Shown here in pieces: positions 24,852 through 31,735 of a DNA stretch of 64,000 bases (within the stretch, counting starts at the first letter, position 1; each line of letters opens with the position of its first letter). The translations under genes were made by a program, and so were the position numbers. The notes under the pieces are model-generated. The model had not been told where the DNA came from. It saw nothing but the letters and a program-made list of their open reading frames with translations, and ran no database searches. The stretch comes from a virus: positions 19,346 through 83,345 of the IMG/VR virus record IMGVR_UViG_3300031669_004775, one strand, 5' to 3'.

Positions 24852-26072
24852 TTATTCTAGTCCAAGTCCAACCAATGGATCATAGAATTCTTTCTTGTAT
24901 TTATTTGATCTTTGAGTCAATATAATGTGAAGTTTTACCATATATTGAAATGCTTTTGAGCTTCTTTCATATTGATCTATTTGAGACATAAATAATGCTG
25001 CTGTATCTATTGGCATTAATAATAGAAACTCAATTACATTCTTTAAGTTACCATTTTCATAGTTAGGCATTGTGGTAACCATAAAAGTTCCGAAACTTAT
25101 CATTAATTCACCAAGTTTGGAGTTATCATTATTTTTAATAAGATCTTTTATTTGAGATTCAACTTTATTAAAATTATAAAAGATATCTCTTGGATTAATA
25201 TCCTTCTTATCTCTTGCAAATTCTAAAAACATTCTAGTTTGATTAGTATTAATCAAACCAGAACATTTGGGTTCAAACTTATCAAATAATATACTTCCAT
25301 GAGCTATTTCCATTTTCCATAGATGATCTGAAATCTTTTCCCAACTTGCAGGATTGGCGTAAACTGCTCCTACTTTTTGAGATTGAAAGTCATAGACCCT
25401 TTCTGGATGAGTTTGAATATACTCAATTACAAATGGATGAAAGTCATTTAGAATTGCATAATCAAGAAAATCTTTTGCACTAACCTCTGTATAAATATGA
25501 AGATTTCGACGAAGTCCTGCAGCATCCTCAATTATATCCATTGAATATTCAGAATCATCTGGATTATCAATTGATATAACAAACCAATGTTTTGGAAACT
25601 CATACCTATGGATGGCATATTCATTTTGAACTTGCCATAATAATTGTTGTAATGCATGATCTCCACGACCACACTCGTCAATAACAAATAGTCCATAGGT
25701 ATCTTTACCTTCTGGCACGAAATCCGAATACAACATTTTGAATCTTGTATTTCCATTGTCGATAACTGGAAATGGAATAATAAAATCATCCCTTGATAAA
25801 ACGGGAGCTTTGATCATAATAATATGAAATTTTTGACCTACTTCTTGGGTTAATTCATCAACTATCTGATAACAGATTTGAGTCTTACCAACGCCAGCTG
25901 GTCCAATAATTCTATAACATTGTCTTTCAACATTTCTTCCTTGTTGCCAGGAGATGATTGTTGATTTAATATCATCTTTTAATAATTCTTTAATTCTGCT
26001 GATTGAAAGAACTGAAATATTTAGTTTCTCGTAATATTTCTGTTCTTCGACTGGAATATTTTCATTTGACAT
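24852..26072 (-). CDS. MoxR-type AAA+ ATPase (406 aa)
   Basis: Walker A GPAGVGKT is at residues 57-64. GLFVIDECGRGDHALQQLLW supplies Walker B and the following arginine-bearing helix. VISIDNPDDSEY is sensor 1, and AAGLRRNLHIYTEV an arginine-finger region. The layout is that of MoxR/RavA-like AAA+ proteins, which remodel or activate partners carrying vWA domains. It is followed by exactly such a gene (23553-24830), 21 bases away, so a MoxR-vWA complex is likely. Part of the same transcript as the gp32-like candidate upstream. Confidence 0.82.
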   Translation of the reverse strand: MSNENIPVEEQKYYEKLNISVLSISRIKELLKDDIKSTIISWQQGRNVERQCYRIIGPAGVGKTQICYQIVDELTQEVGQKFHIIMIKAPVLSRDDFIIPFPVIDNGNTRFKMLYSDFVPEGKDTYGLFVIDECGRGDHALQQLLWQVQNEYAIHRYEFPKHWFVISIDNPDDSEYSMDIIEDAAGLRRNLHIYTEVSAKDFLDYAILNDFHPFVIEYIQTHPERVYDFQSQKVGAVYANPASWEKISDHLWKMEIAHGSILFDKFEPKCSGLINTNQTRMFLEFARDKKDINPRDIFYNFNKVESQIKDLIKNNDNSKLGELMISFGTFMVTTMPNYENGNLKNVIEFLLLMPIDTAALFMSQIDQYERSSKAFQYMVKLHIILTQRSNKYKKEFYDPLVGLGLE

Positions 26073-26101
26073 TTAGCATCTCCTTAGTAAAGATTAACTA
26101 T

Positions 26102-27064
26102 CTAGAATGAAATTTTGTCAAAGCTAAATGACTTATCTGAGGTATCTTCTTCTTTTTGAACTGGAGGTTGAGTGAATTGTTTTTGGGTTGTTTGTGGTTG
26201 TGTTTGAGTTGGAGGAGTATCAGATACAGGTGGAGGAGCATCCATTGTTAAAACTCCATCTACTGGGGGTGCCACCGCTTGACGTTTTCTTGACCAGTCA
26301 AACTTCTCATTAAACTTTTCTAAAGTTTGTTTTGTAACTTTTAATATATTCATTACAGATTCTTTATCTAATGCTGGACCTTTTTCTAATACAAAGACAT
26401 TTTTATCACCATATCTTGTATTTGATTGTCCAATTGTAATTCTGGTAACATGACGTTTATTATTAACGACTTGTTTTTCAAACTCTTGACTTTGAGTTGT
26501 AACAGGTTCAAATATAGGAGACAGTTCTAGTTTATACATTTCATCAAGATAACCTGATATATTTCCATATTTTACACCTTTACCTCTTAGGAATATAAAT
26601 ACTGGTTTTCCTTCTGTATCAACAACTGGAGAACCATTGGTTTTACAACATATTCCTGCAACAATAATTTGTGCTTTACATGGAGCACAAAAATCATTAA
26701 CTGCTCTTTCAGGTGCTGTTGCTGGACAAGGTCTGTCTCTACCATCTTGAAGTTTAGTTGTCCCATGCCATGGCGGAGCACCATTTTTATATGAAAAACA
26801 AGAATATAAATCTCTAGTTCCCTTTTCTGGTTCTCTAACAAGTATTGGTTTTGTATGAGTAATAACCATATTAACTTCATCTACATTATACTGTAATCCT
26901 CTAATTTGTAATTTGCCTGCTACTTCTTCTATATTAATATGATTCTTTCTTGTAATTCCAGCAATATAAATGCTCTTGAAAAATTCTTCCTCTGGTGGTA
27001 CGGATTCTGATTGACCTTGAAAACCAACACCTTGTAAATCACCATACTCTTCAAATCCACTCAT
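26102..27064 (-). CDS. single-stranded DNA-binding protein candidate, gp32-like (320 aa)
   Basis: Three traits recall T4 gp32. A zinc site is spaced H-x12-C-x12-C-x2-C (PPWHG...RPCP...DFCAPCK); gp32 has H-x12-C-x9-C-x2-C. There is a beta-rich central region. A long proline/glutamine linker is followed by an acidic, aromatic C-terminal tail (EEDTSDKSFSFDKISF) of the kind ssDNA-binding proteins use to recruit partners. Two extra cysteines follow in AGICCKT. I did not recognise the core by overall similarity, so this is inference; position among replication genes agrees. Confidence 0.5.
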   Translation of the reverse strand: MSGFEEYGDLQGVGFQGQSESVPPEEEFFKSIYIAGITRKNHINIEEVAGKLQIRGLQYNVDEVNMVITHTKPILVREPEKGTRDLYSCFSYKNGAPPWHGTTKLQDGRDRPCPATAPERAVNDFCAPCKAQIIVAGICCKTNGSPVVDTEGKPVFIFLRGKGVKYGNISGYLDEMYKLELSPIFEPVTTQSQEFEKQVVNNKRHVTRITIGQSNTRYGDKNVFVLEKGPALDKESVMNILKVTKQTLEKFNEKFDWSRKRQAVAPPVDGVLTMDAPPPVSDTPPTQTQPQTTQKQFTQPPVQKEEDTSDKSFSFDKISF

Positions 27065-27085
27065 TAGTTTTTCTCCTTTTTAATT

Positions 27086-27703
27086 TTATCTGTTTGGAAA
27101 TAAGCACCAATTTTGACCATCTCTATCCATCGGTATTGTTACAATTGAAAATTCATTATCAAACCAGCAAGACATATATCGATCTAATAATTGTGATGAT
27201 ATAAATTTATGAACTTTATTATATTCTGGAAGATCTTCTAAATCTGGATCTTCAACTGTTATAGGATTTATTTTTCTAACTTTTGAATCTGTAATTCCTC
27301 CTGAAATTAATTTTGTATGTGGACAGTAAACAATAACTAATTTATTTCCCACCATTCGATAAATTTCATTTTGATATATGTAGGTATATGTATCTAGATC
27401 ATACATTACTTCATCAGCATTTAATACTCTTTGAATTGATGTATGCTGACGACAAAACATTCCTTGGTCTCTCTTTTGTTGACATTCTTTACATTCATCT
27501 GTTTTTAAGTCAAATTTAAATTTTGGATTGAAATTTTTACTTGCCGCTTTTGAGAAATAATTCATAATTCTTTTTTTATTTAATAGAAACTTAATAAGTG
27601 CAATGGGATAAACTTCTGCTCCTAATTGCTCTATGTATCTTTCTGCTGATACTCTTCTCATATATCTATCCCCTGGAACAGAAATTAAAGATAGTTTTAC
27701 CAT
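27086..27703 (-). CDS. hypothetical protein with zinc-binding motif (205 aa)
   Basis: DECKECQQKRDQGMFCRQH (C-x2-C-x9-C-x2-H) near the middle looks like a zinc knuckle. It lies between a basic helical N-terminal half (KFLLNKKRIMNYFSKAASK) and a beta-rich C-terminal half. No catalytic motif is seen. The ATG has GAGAGG upstream and the gene precedes the gp32-like gene by 22 bases. In T4, small zinc proteins near gene 32 include the late transcription factor gp33 and loader gp59, but there is no visible similarity to either. Confidence 0.6.
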   Translation of the reverse strand: MVKLSLISVPGDRYMRRVSAERYIEQLGAEVYPIALIKFLLNKKRIMNYFSKAASKNFNPKFKFDLKTDECKECQQKRDQGMFCRQHTSIQRVLNADEVMYDLDTYTYIYQNEIYRMVGNKLVIVYCPHTKLISGGITDSKVRKINPITVEDPDLEDLPEYNKVHKFISSQLLDRYMSCWFDNEFSIVTIPMDRDGQNWCLFPNR

Positions 27704-27757
27704 TAATTAACCTCTCATCAAAAAAAGTTTAGACAACAAAAAGTAAGGTGATATATA

Positions 27758-27874
27758 CGCCCCTGCTATTACGGTAGCTTGTGGAAGATACTATTAGTCT
27801 CAATCCTAGTTAATTAAATAACTAAGATCAAAAACTAAAAGCATCTTCCACAAGCTATCGTAATAGCAGGGGCG
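27758..27874. repeat. long inverted repeat (two 32-base arms, 53-base spacer)
   Basis: Arm 27758-27789 and arm 27843-27874 are reverse complements over 32 bases with one difference. In RNA that position would be a G-U pair, so pairing is preserved. The arms are about half G+C, well above the surroundings. The spacer contains a smaller dyad (tagtta...taacta). The element begins nine bases after the stop of the 56-aa gene and lies before the 205-aa gene. It could be a terminator/RNA stabiliser or a DNA cruciform site. Confidence 0.85.
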
Positions 27875-27882
27875 AGTATCTT

Positions 27883-28053
27883 TTAGGGTTCGTCAGAACC
27901 ATAATAATGTTTTTCAACTTCAAGTGGAATCTTAATACTACAAATTTTTGCAACTTTAACAATAATGCTAGGAGATGTTGCTGGATTTTGGAAAATTGCT
28001 ACCAACCTTCTCCTTACTTTTTTGACTAAATGCTCAAGATCTTGCTGATTCAT
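27883..28053 (-). CDS. small basic protein (56 aa)
   Basis: A 56-codon frame starts one base after the stop of the ARPP-1-like gene and ends just before the long inverted repeat. The N-terminus MNQQDLEHLVKKVRRRLVAIF forms a basic helix, and the C-terminus is acidic (YYGSDEP). There is no strong ribosome site, so translation would depend on coupling to the preceding gene. No family recognised. Confidence 0.5.
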   Translation of the reverse strand: MNQQDLEHLVKKVRRRLVAIFQNPATSPSIIVKVAKICSIKIPLEVEKHYYGSDEP

Positions 28054-28054
28054 A

Positions 28055-29023
28055 TTAGAGAACCAGTGAAAGATATATAGGTTTTTTATCTTGAGTTATA
28101 AGATCCCCACCACCTGAATCTGTTTCTATTAATATAGTTTCAAAATTCTCAATTTTATTTAATATTGAGGCATTTTTTATTTTAATATTATCTATTATTT
28201 GTAAAATATCTTTTCTAATATCATGTAAAAAATTATCAACAATTAGTTCTAGATGTTCCACCTTATCACCCTTCTTAAATTTTGGTAGTTTAAGAGATGA
28301 ATTAATTTTGCCAAGTTTTTTAAGTCTCAATAACTCGGCGCCGTAACATCCTCGAATTAATAACTTCCAATAACTTTCCCAATGTTGAACACTTGGCATA
28401 ATTTCTATTCCAACAACTTTGTCTTTAAATAATATGACAGCTCCAATCTGATTAGATACTGGTTCAAAGGAAGCAGAAAACTCTTCAAGAGATTCCTTTA
28501 TTTGAGGATTATCATAGAAATATCTTAAATGTGACTGCATTATTGATTTAGAAACTCCTGTGCCAGCTAACCATTTTGAAATGTCTGGCCATAATTTATC
28601 ATATCTATTCTTGTCTCTCATTTTTAATGGTAAGAGATTTTTACGAAGCTCAATTGGTAAGATATCATAATCATTACCTTTATCTTGTAGATATCCTCCC
28701 TGACCTGATTCAATACAGCATGCATTAGTGAATTTTGTTGTTTTATTTGCTGTAATTATTCCTGAACCTGCCATTGCATGATCTTGAGCATTAAATCCTC
28801 TAACCATTATGTTTGTAGGAATAATTCCGGATAGTTCCTTATCTGTATTTTCATATACCATGGAACCATAACTATCCGTTCGTTTGAATTTTAATGAAAG
28901 TGGTTCTGCTACATTACCTAGATTTTCACCAATGAGAGGCACCACTGTCATTTCATCTACACCCTGAATACTTCCAGCTCCAATATCTTCATCTGAAAAT
29001 TTTAATATTCTAAAAATTGACAT
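28055..29023 (-). CDS. ARPP-1-like protein (322 aa)
   Basis: The N-terminal part (VVPLIGENLGNVAEPLSLKF, later IPTNIMVRGFNAQDHAMAG...GIITANKTTKFTNACCIESGQGGYL) recalls the ARPP-1 domain (ADP-ribosylglycohydrolase and rhodanese-phosphatase-associated protein). In that domain a stretch ending in a metal- or ligand-binding C-x-E is followed by G-x-Y/W. Near the end is TDSGGGDL. ARPP-1 proteins have no proven activity but occur with RNA- and nucleotide-processing genes. It overlaps nothing and follows the Ro-like vWA gene by nine bases, suggesting a common function. Confidence 0.5.
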   Translation of the reverse strand: MSIFRILKFSDEDIGAGSIQGVDEMTVVPLIGENLGNVAEPLSLKFKRTDSYGSMVYENTDKELSGIIPTNIMVRGFNAQDHAMAGSGIITANKTTKFTNACCIESGQGGYLQDKGNDYDILPIELRKNLLPLKMRDKNRYDKLWPDISKWLAGTGVSKSIMQSHLRYFYDNPQIKESLEEFSASFEPVSNQIGAVILFKDKVVGIEIMPSVQHWESYWKLLIRGCYGAELLRLKKLGKINSSLKLPKFKKGDKVEHLELIVDNFLHDIRKDILQIIDNIKIKNASILNKIENFETILIETDSGGGDLITQDKKPIYLSLVL

Positions 29024-29032
29024 AAGTTCTCC

Positions 29033-30556
29033 TCATTGAATCAGACTTTTATATTTTGATATTAATAATTTTCTAACCATATCTTTATCTTCGATAAGTT
29101 TAGAAAAGATTATTTCAGTTTCAAGAAACTTATAATCTCCAACTGGAAATGGTCTAACATCCTCTGTTAATCTTATTGAGGTTCCTGTTAAGGATCCAGC
29201 TGAAAATACAGGATTGAGATGTGTTAATTTAAAATTATATCCTGTCTCCTTCAAATGCTTATATACGTGCCCGAACATCCCTTTAATAGAATTTTCATAA
29301 CCATCAGAAATAATAACTATATTTTCAACACCTTTTGAGACTGCTTTAATTAATGCTCTCCAGAGATCTGTATAATTCTTTGGTATTATAACTCCTGGAT
29401 TAATTGTTGAAAATTTAATTGCTTGTCCTCCAACATATATTATATCTTTTACATTGTCGAGGTTTGCAATAATGCACAGTCCAGTTAAAAATGGATGCAT
29501 TGGTCTTTCTTCACTTCCAAACATTGAATGAGAGGCATCCATAATAACTATACACTCTCCAATATCAAGTTTGATCATATTATCTGTAACATAATCCATT
29601 GCTTCTATTATTTTATCAACATCCTCTTCATCTTTAGTGTTGAGTTTAAAATATAGAAGCTTGAATAGATCATAGATATCTTGTTTTTTATAATTAATAT
29701 CTACTTTCTTTGCACCAGCTCGTTTTGCTGCTGCTATTCCTTGAATTTTATCTTTCTCTGATTTCTGGGTATCATTCTTTATATCAGATATGGGAATATC
29801 AAGTTTATATAAATTTCTCATTCCCATAACGGTTCTTTCTGGAAAACCTTTCATATGCTTTCTAAATTCAACAAGATTTCCAATTTTTGCTGCATCTTTG
29901 AGTTCATAATACTTTTGAATCATTGGAAAGAAAGTTCCGGAAGGAATAGGTTTATTGAATATATGGCATACAACTGGAAAAGAATGATTATTGTATCTGC
30001 CAATATTTTTTCTAAATATAGTATCACTATTGCTTCCATTTAAAATTTTATAGAGATCTTGCTTTCCAAGAGCATGTTTAATTAGTTTTTGAAGTTTAAT
30101 CTTATAATTTACAGCAAGATAATCAAGACTTTTATTATCTCGATTGAAGATGAACTCCAAAATAATTTTTCTGGTTTTTGAATTATTTATTTTTTTATGT
30201 CCTTCTTCCCCTGCCAACATTAATAGATTTTTCAATGCTCTTGGTGTTCTCTCTTTATAGAGATTATATCTAATAATCTCCTTTTCAAATTCTTCTGGTA
30301 ATCCATCTGTAATTGCTGGTAGATTATTCACATTCTTTATACTATTTGATAATAGGATGTGACTCATAGCTCCTTTAGAGAAACCAGTGCCATTTAATAA
30401 CATTACTAAAGAGAATAAGGTTCTGTCGTAATCTAATAATTGCATCCACATGTTTTTAACTGCTTGATATTGTTCATCCTTTTCTTCATAATAAGCTCCC
30501 TTCGGGGCGAATTGTAAAATTCCCGAATCAATGATTCCCAGTTCCCCTATTGGCAT
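29033..30556 (-). CDS. Ro60/TROVE-like protein with vWA domain (507 aa)
   Basis: The N-terminal 300 residues are all-helical with a HEAT-like rhythm and contain YNLYKERTPRALKNLL and NYKIKLQKLIKHALGKQDLYKIL, which recall the TROVE ring of Ro60/Rsr. The C-terminal 180 residues are a von Willebrand A fold with an intact MIDAS, VIMDASHSM (Asp340, Ser342, Ser344), a threonine in SLTGTS, and IVIISDGYENS. This order (TROVE then vWA) is that of Ro60, a ring protein that binds Y RNAs and defective RNAs. The intergenic array just upstream is full of Y-RNA-like hairpins, which supports the call. The match is by pattern, so another helical-vWA family is possible. Confidence 0.55.
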   Translation of the reverse strand: MPIGELGIIDSGILQFAPKGAYYEEKDEQYQAVKNMWMQLLDYDRTLFSLVMLLNGTGFSKGAMSHILLSNSIKNVNNLPAITDGLPEEFEKEIIRYNLYKERTPRALKNLLMLAGEEGHKKINNSKTRKIILEFIFNRDNKSLDYLAVNYKIKLQKLIKHALGKQDLYKILNGSNSDTIFRKNIGRYNNHSFPVVCHIFNKPIPSGTFFPMIQKYYELKDAAKIGNLVEFRKHMKGFPERTVMGMRNLYKLDIPISDIKNDTQKSEKDKIQGIAAAKRAGAKKVDINYKKQDIYDLFKLLYFKLNTKDEEDVDKIIEAMDYVTDNMIKLDIGECIVIMDASHSMFGSEERPMHPFLTGLCIIANLDNVKDIIYVGGQAIKFSTINPGVIIPKNYTDLWRALIKAVSKGVENIVIISDGYENSIKGMFGHVYKHLKETGYNFKLTHLNPVFSAGSLTGTSIRLTEDVRPFPVGDYKFLETEIIFSKLIEDKDMVRKLLISKYKSLIQ

Positions 30557-30653
30557 TTAGCTTCTCCTTTATTTTAGTTTTTAACAACCAACGTAAAGCA
30601 ATGATATCTAATATTTTTGGTTTAAGGAATTTCATTACTTTCCTTTCAAAAAA

Positions 30654-30710
30654 ATGGAGTTGAGTGTAATTGAAACTTCTCTGCGAGTTCTGAAATCACA
30701 CTCAGTCCAT
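30654..30710 (-). ncRNA. Y-RNA-like structured element 7 (57 nt)
   Basis: In minus-strand RNA the ends pair (ATGGA/TCCAT). A small internal loop follows, then a 9-bp helix TGAGTGTGA/TTACACTCA with one G-U pair. The 5' strand keeps the shared box as GACTGAGTGTGATTTCAGA. It is the last member of the array, about 100 bases before the Ro-like gene. Confidence 0.5.
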
Positions 30711-30716
30711 TAAAGA

Positions 30717-30792
30717 TTGTGAGGACAATATCAGTATAATTAACAATGATCCCCGAATGATATTGAAATTGTTATACCCAGTGTCCTCACAA
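30717..30792 (-). ncRNA. structured RNA element 6 (76 nt)
   Basis: The ends form a perfect 11-bp helix (TTGTGAGGACA/TGTCCTCACAA). The interior can pair GTATAA with TTATAC and carries CATTCGGGGATCATTG. It lacks the full shared box but keeps GGAC at the end of the terminal helix. It is separated by six bases from the elements on each side. Confidence 0.5.
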
Positions 30793-30798
30793 GATGTA

Positions 30799-30862
30799 TT
30801 CAAAAGAAGCATATGTAAGTCATTAACTCAATCGGTTCTGAAATTACATAAAGTCTTTTGAA
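30799..30862 (-). ncRNA. Y-RNA-like structured element 5 (64 nt)
   Basis: Terminal helix TTCAAAAG/CTTTTGAA (8 bp), internal loop with GACT, then a second helix TATGTAA/TTACATA (7 bp). The shared box reads exactly GACTTTATGTAATTTCAGA. The apical loop is short, so this is the minimal member of the family. Confidence 0.55.
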
Positions 30863-30870
30863 AAAGTAAA

Positions 30871-30951
30871 GATGAGAAGTATTATTAAAAATATGTAGAT
30901 AGTGAATACGCCAATTGTATTTTTTCTGAAACTACATAAAGTCTTCTCATC
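30871..30951 (-). ncRNA. Y-RNA-like structured element 4 (81 nt)
   Basis: Terminal helix GATGAGAAG/CTTCTCATC (9 bp), shared box GACTTTATGTAGTTTCAGA, second helix TATGTAG/CTACATA (7 bp; the A to G change in the box is matched by a C in the partner strand), and an apical hairpin AATAC-AATTGGC-GTATT. The compensatory change supports a real RNA fold. Confidence 0.6.
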
Positions 30952-30960
30952 TAAAATTGG

Positions 30961-31031
30961 TGGGGACAGAGAACTAATTTAATCCGGGCGGGCCAACGCT
31001 TGTATTAAGTTAATTCTCTTTATTGTCCCCA
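30961..31031 (-). ncRNA. structured RNA element 3 (71 nt)
   Basis: Terminal helix TGGGGACA/TGTCCCCA (8 bp), then a second long helix AGAGAATTAACTTAAT/ATTAAATTAGTTCTCT interrupted only by mismatch or wobble positions. It is capped by a G+C-rich loop. It lacks the shared box but keeps GGAC at the helix end and sits in line with the others. Confidence 0.5.
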
Positions 31032-31044
31032 AATAAAAATGATT

Positions 31045-31149
31045 CCAAGAAGTAATAGATGTAACTAAAATAGGGAATCGAACCCTCACGTCTCATTTCA
31101 AGTAAGATGCTGAACCAATCAGCTCTGAAATTACATAAAGTCTTCTTGG
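31045..31149 (-). ncRNA. Y-RNA-like element 2 with tRNA-like core (105 nt)
   Basis: Terminal helix CCAAGAAG/CTTCTTGG (8 bp), box GACTTTATGTAATTTCAGA, and acceptor-like helix TGTAATT/AGTTACA (7 bp). Inside are three hairpins in tRNA order: GCTGA-TTGGT-TCAGC (D-arm with GG), TCTTA-CTTGAAA-TGAGA (5-bp stem, 7-base loop, anticodon position TGA), and AGGG-TTCGATT-CCCT (T-arm with TTCGA). Extra bases before the 3' acceptor strand and the added terminal helix make a functional tRNA unlikely. Bacterial YrlA RNAs combine a Ro-binding stem with a tRNA-like module in the same way. Confidence 0.65.
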
Positions 31150-31184
31150 AAACTAAAAATACAAGTCAAATTTTTATTACACCT

Positions 31185-31198
31185 ATTAATATATATAG
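31185..31198 (-). promoter_or_regulatory. recurrent promoter-like motif CTATATATATTAAT (upstream of element 2)
   Basis: On the minus strand CTATATATATTAAT lies 36 bases before element 2. The following bases (GTGTAATAAAAATTTGACTTGTATTTTT) are conserved with those after the copy before element 1. Four identical 14-base copies occur in the window, all in gene-free DNA and in the same orientation as downstream genes or RNAs. Confidence 0.5.
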
Positions 31199-31219
31199 AT
31201 GTTTTTTCTTAAATGTTTT

Positions 31220-31314
31220 CTGGGAAGCAGAAGATGTAATTTAATGTCAGGGAATTTAATCCCCTTAATGGCACTGTAATTACACAGTTCTGAAATTATA
31301 TCAAGTCCTCCCAG
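31220..31314 (-). ncRNA. Y-RNA-like structured element 1 (95 nt)
   Basis: Terminal helix CTGGGAGG/GCTTCCCAG (8 bp with one G-U), box GACTTGATATAATTTCAGA, second helix TATAATTT/AAATTACA with one mismatch. A D-arm-like hairpin ACTGT-GTAATT-ACAGT and a T-arm-like hairpin AGGGG-ATTAAAT-TCCCT follow, with no anticodon arm. It is first in the array and has its own copy of the promoter-like motif. Confidence 0.55.
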
Positions 31315-31352
31315 AAATTGAAAAAAATAAGTCAAATCATATATTATCACTT

Positions 31353-31366
31353 ATTAATATATATAG
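31353..31366 (-). promoter_or_regulatory. recurrent promoter-like motif CTATATATATTAAT (upstream of element 1)
   Basis: Second exact copy, 39 bases upstream of RNA element 1. The 35 bases after it (GTGATAATATATGATTTGACTTATTTTTTT) resemble those after the copy at 31185-31198, so the promoter-like unit and its leader appear duplicated together with the RNA. Confidence 0.5.
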
Positions 31367-31385
31367 ACATTTTCTTTAAAATGAA

Positions 31386-31643
31386 TTAGGTAGCATCAAC
31401 CATAACAGGTTTTCTAGCATTATCCAAATCTATAATAATATTATTTCCTTCAAATGAGTCAGTTGTATTTTTGATAAGTTGTTTTATATGAGTCGGCATG
31501 AACTGTTCAACTTGATACACCTGTAAACCACGTTTGAAGTTAAATGCTATACCATCATGGGTTTCGGATACTTCAACTAATTCAGATTTAGGTCCTGTTA
31601 TAACAACATTACCTTTCGTAATTTTAATTATAGGTTCTGCCAT
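31386..31643 (-). CDS. hypothetical protein (85 aa)
   Basis: A small beta-rich protein: MAEPIIKITKGNVVITGP, then VSETHDGIAFNFKRGLQVYQVEQFMP, a short helix IKQLIKNTTDSF, and IIIDLDNARKPVMVDAT. No cysteines, catalytic motif or membrane segment. The start has AGGAGAG upstream and the gene is preceded by an AGAACAAA motif 32 bases before the ATG, so it may be monocistronic. It is the last protein gene before the structured RNA array. Function unknown. Confidence 0.65.
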   Translation of the reverse strand: MAEPIIKITKGNVVITGPKSELVEVSETHDGIAFNFKRGLQVYQVEQFMPTHIKQLIKNTTDSFEGNNIIIDLDNARKPVMVDAT

Positions 31644-31674
31644 TCTTCTCTCCTCTCACAATTCAGTTTATTTT

Positions 31675-31682
31675 TTTGTTCT
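31675..31682 (-). promoter_or_regulatory. recurrent motif AGAACAAA before 85-aa gene
   Basis: The minus strand reads TTTAGAACAAAAAAATAAA, 32 bases before the ATG at 31643. The same core, AGAACAAA followed by an A/T-rich TA-x-A stretch, precedes at least five other genes or operons in this window at 20-60 bases (42306, 45182, 56981, 58740, 61866). Confidence 0.45.
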
Positions 31683-31735
31683 AAAAAAATTTTAAATCAA
31701 CTAAAAATTTTAGTCAGTTAGAAACTTAAATTTTA

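Noticed and set aside
31045-31149. ordinary tRNA-Ser(TGA) gene
   Set aside because: There are extra bases between T-arm and acceptor strand, no long variable arm, and an outer 8-bp helix; a tRNA-like RNA fits better.
30654-31314. CRISPR array, because a near-identical box recurs five times
   Set aside because: Spacing is irregular and the repeat is always one strand of an internal helix with covarying flanks, so these are folded RNAs and not repeat-spacer units.
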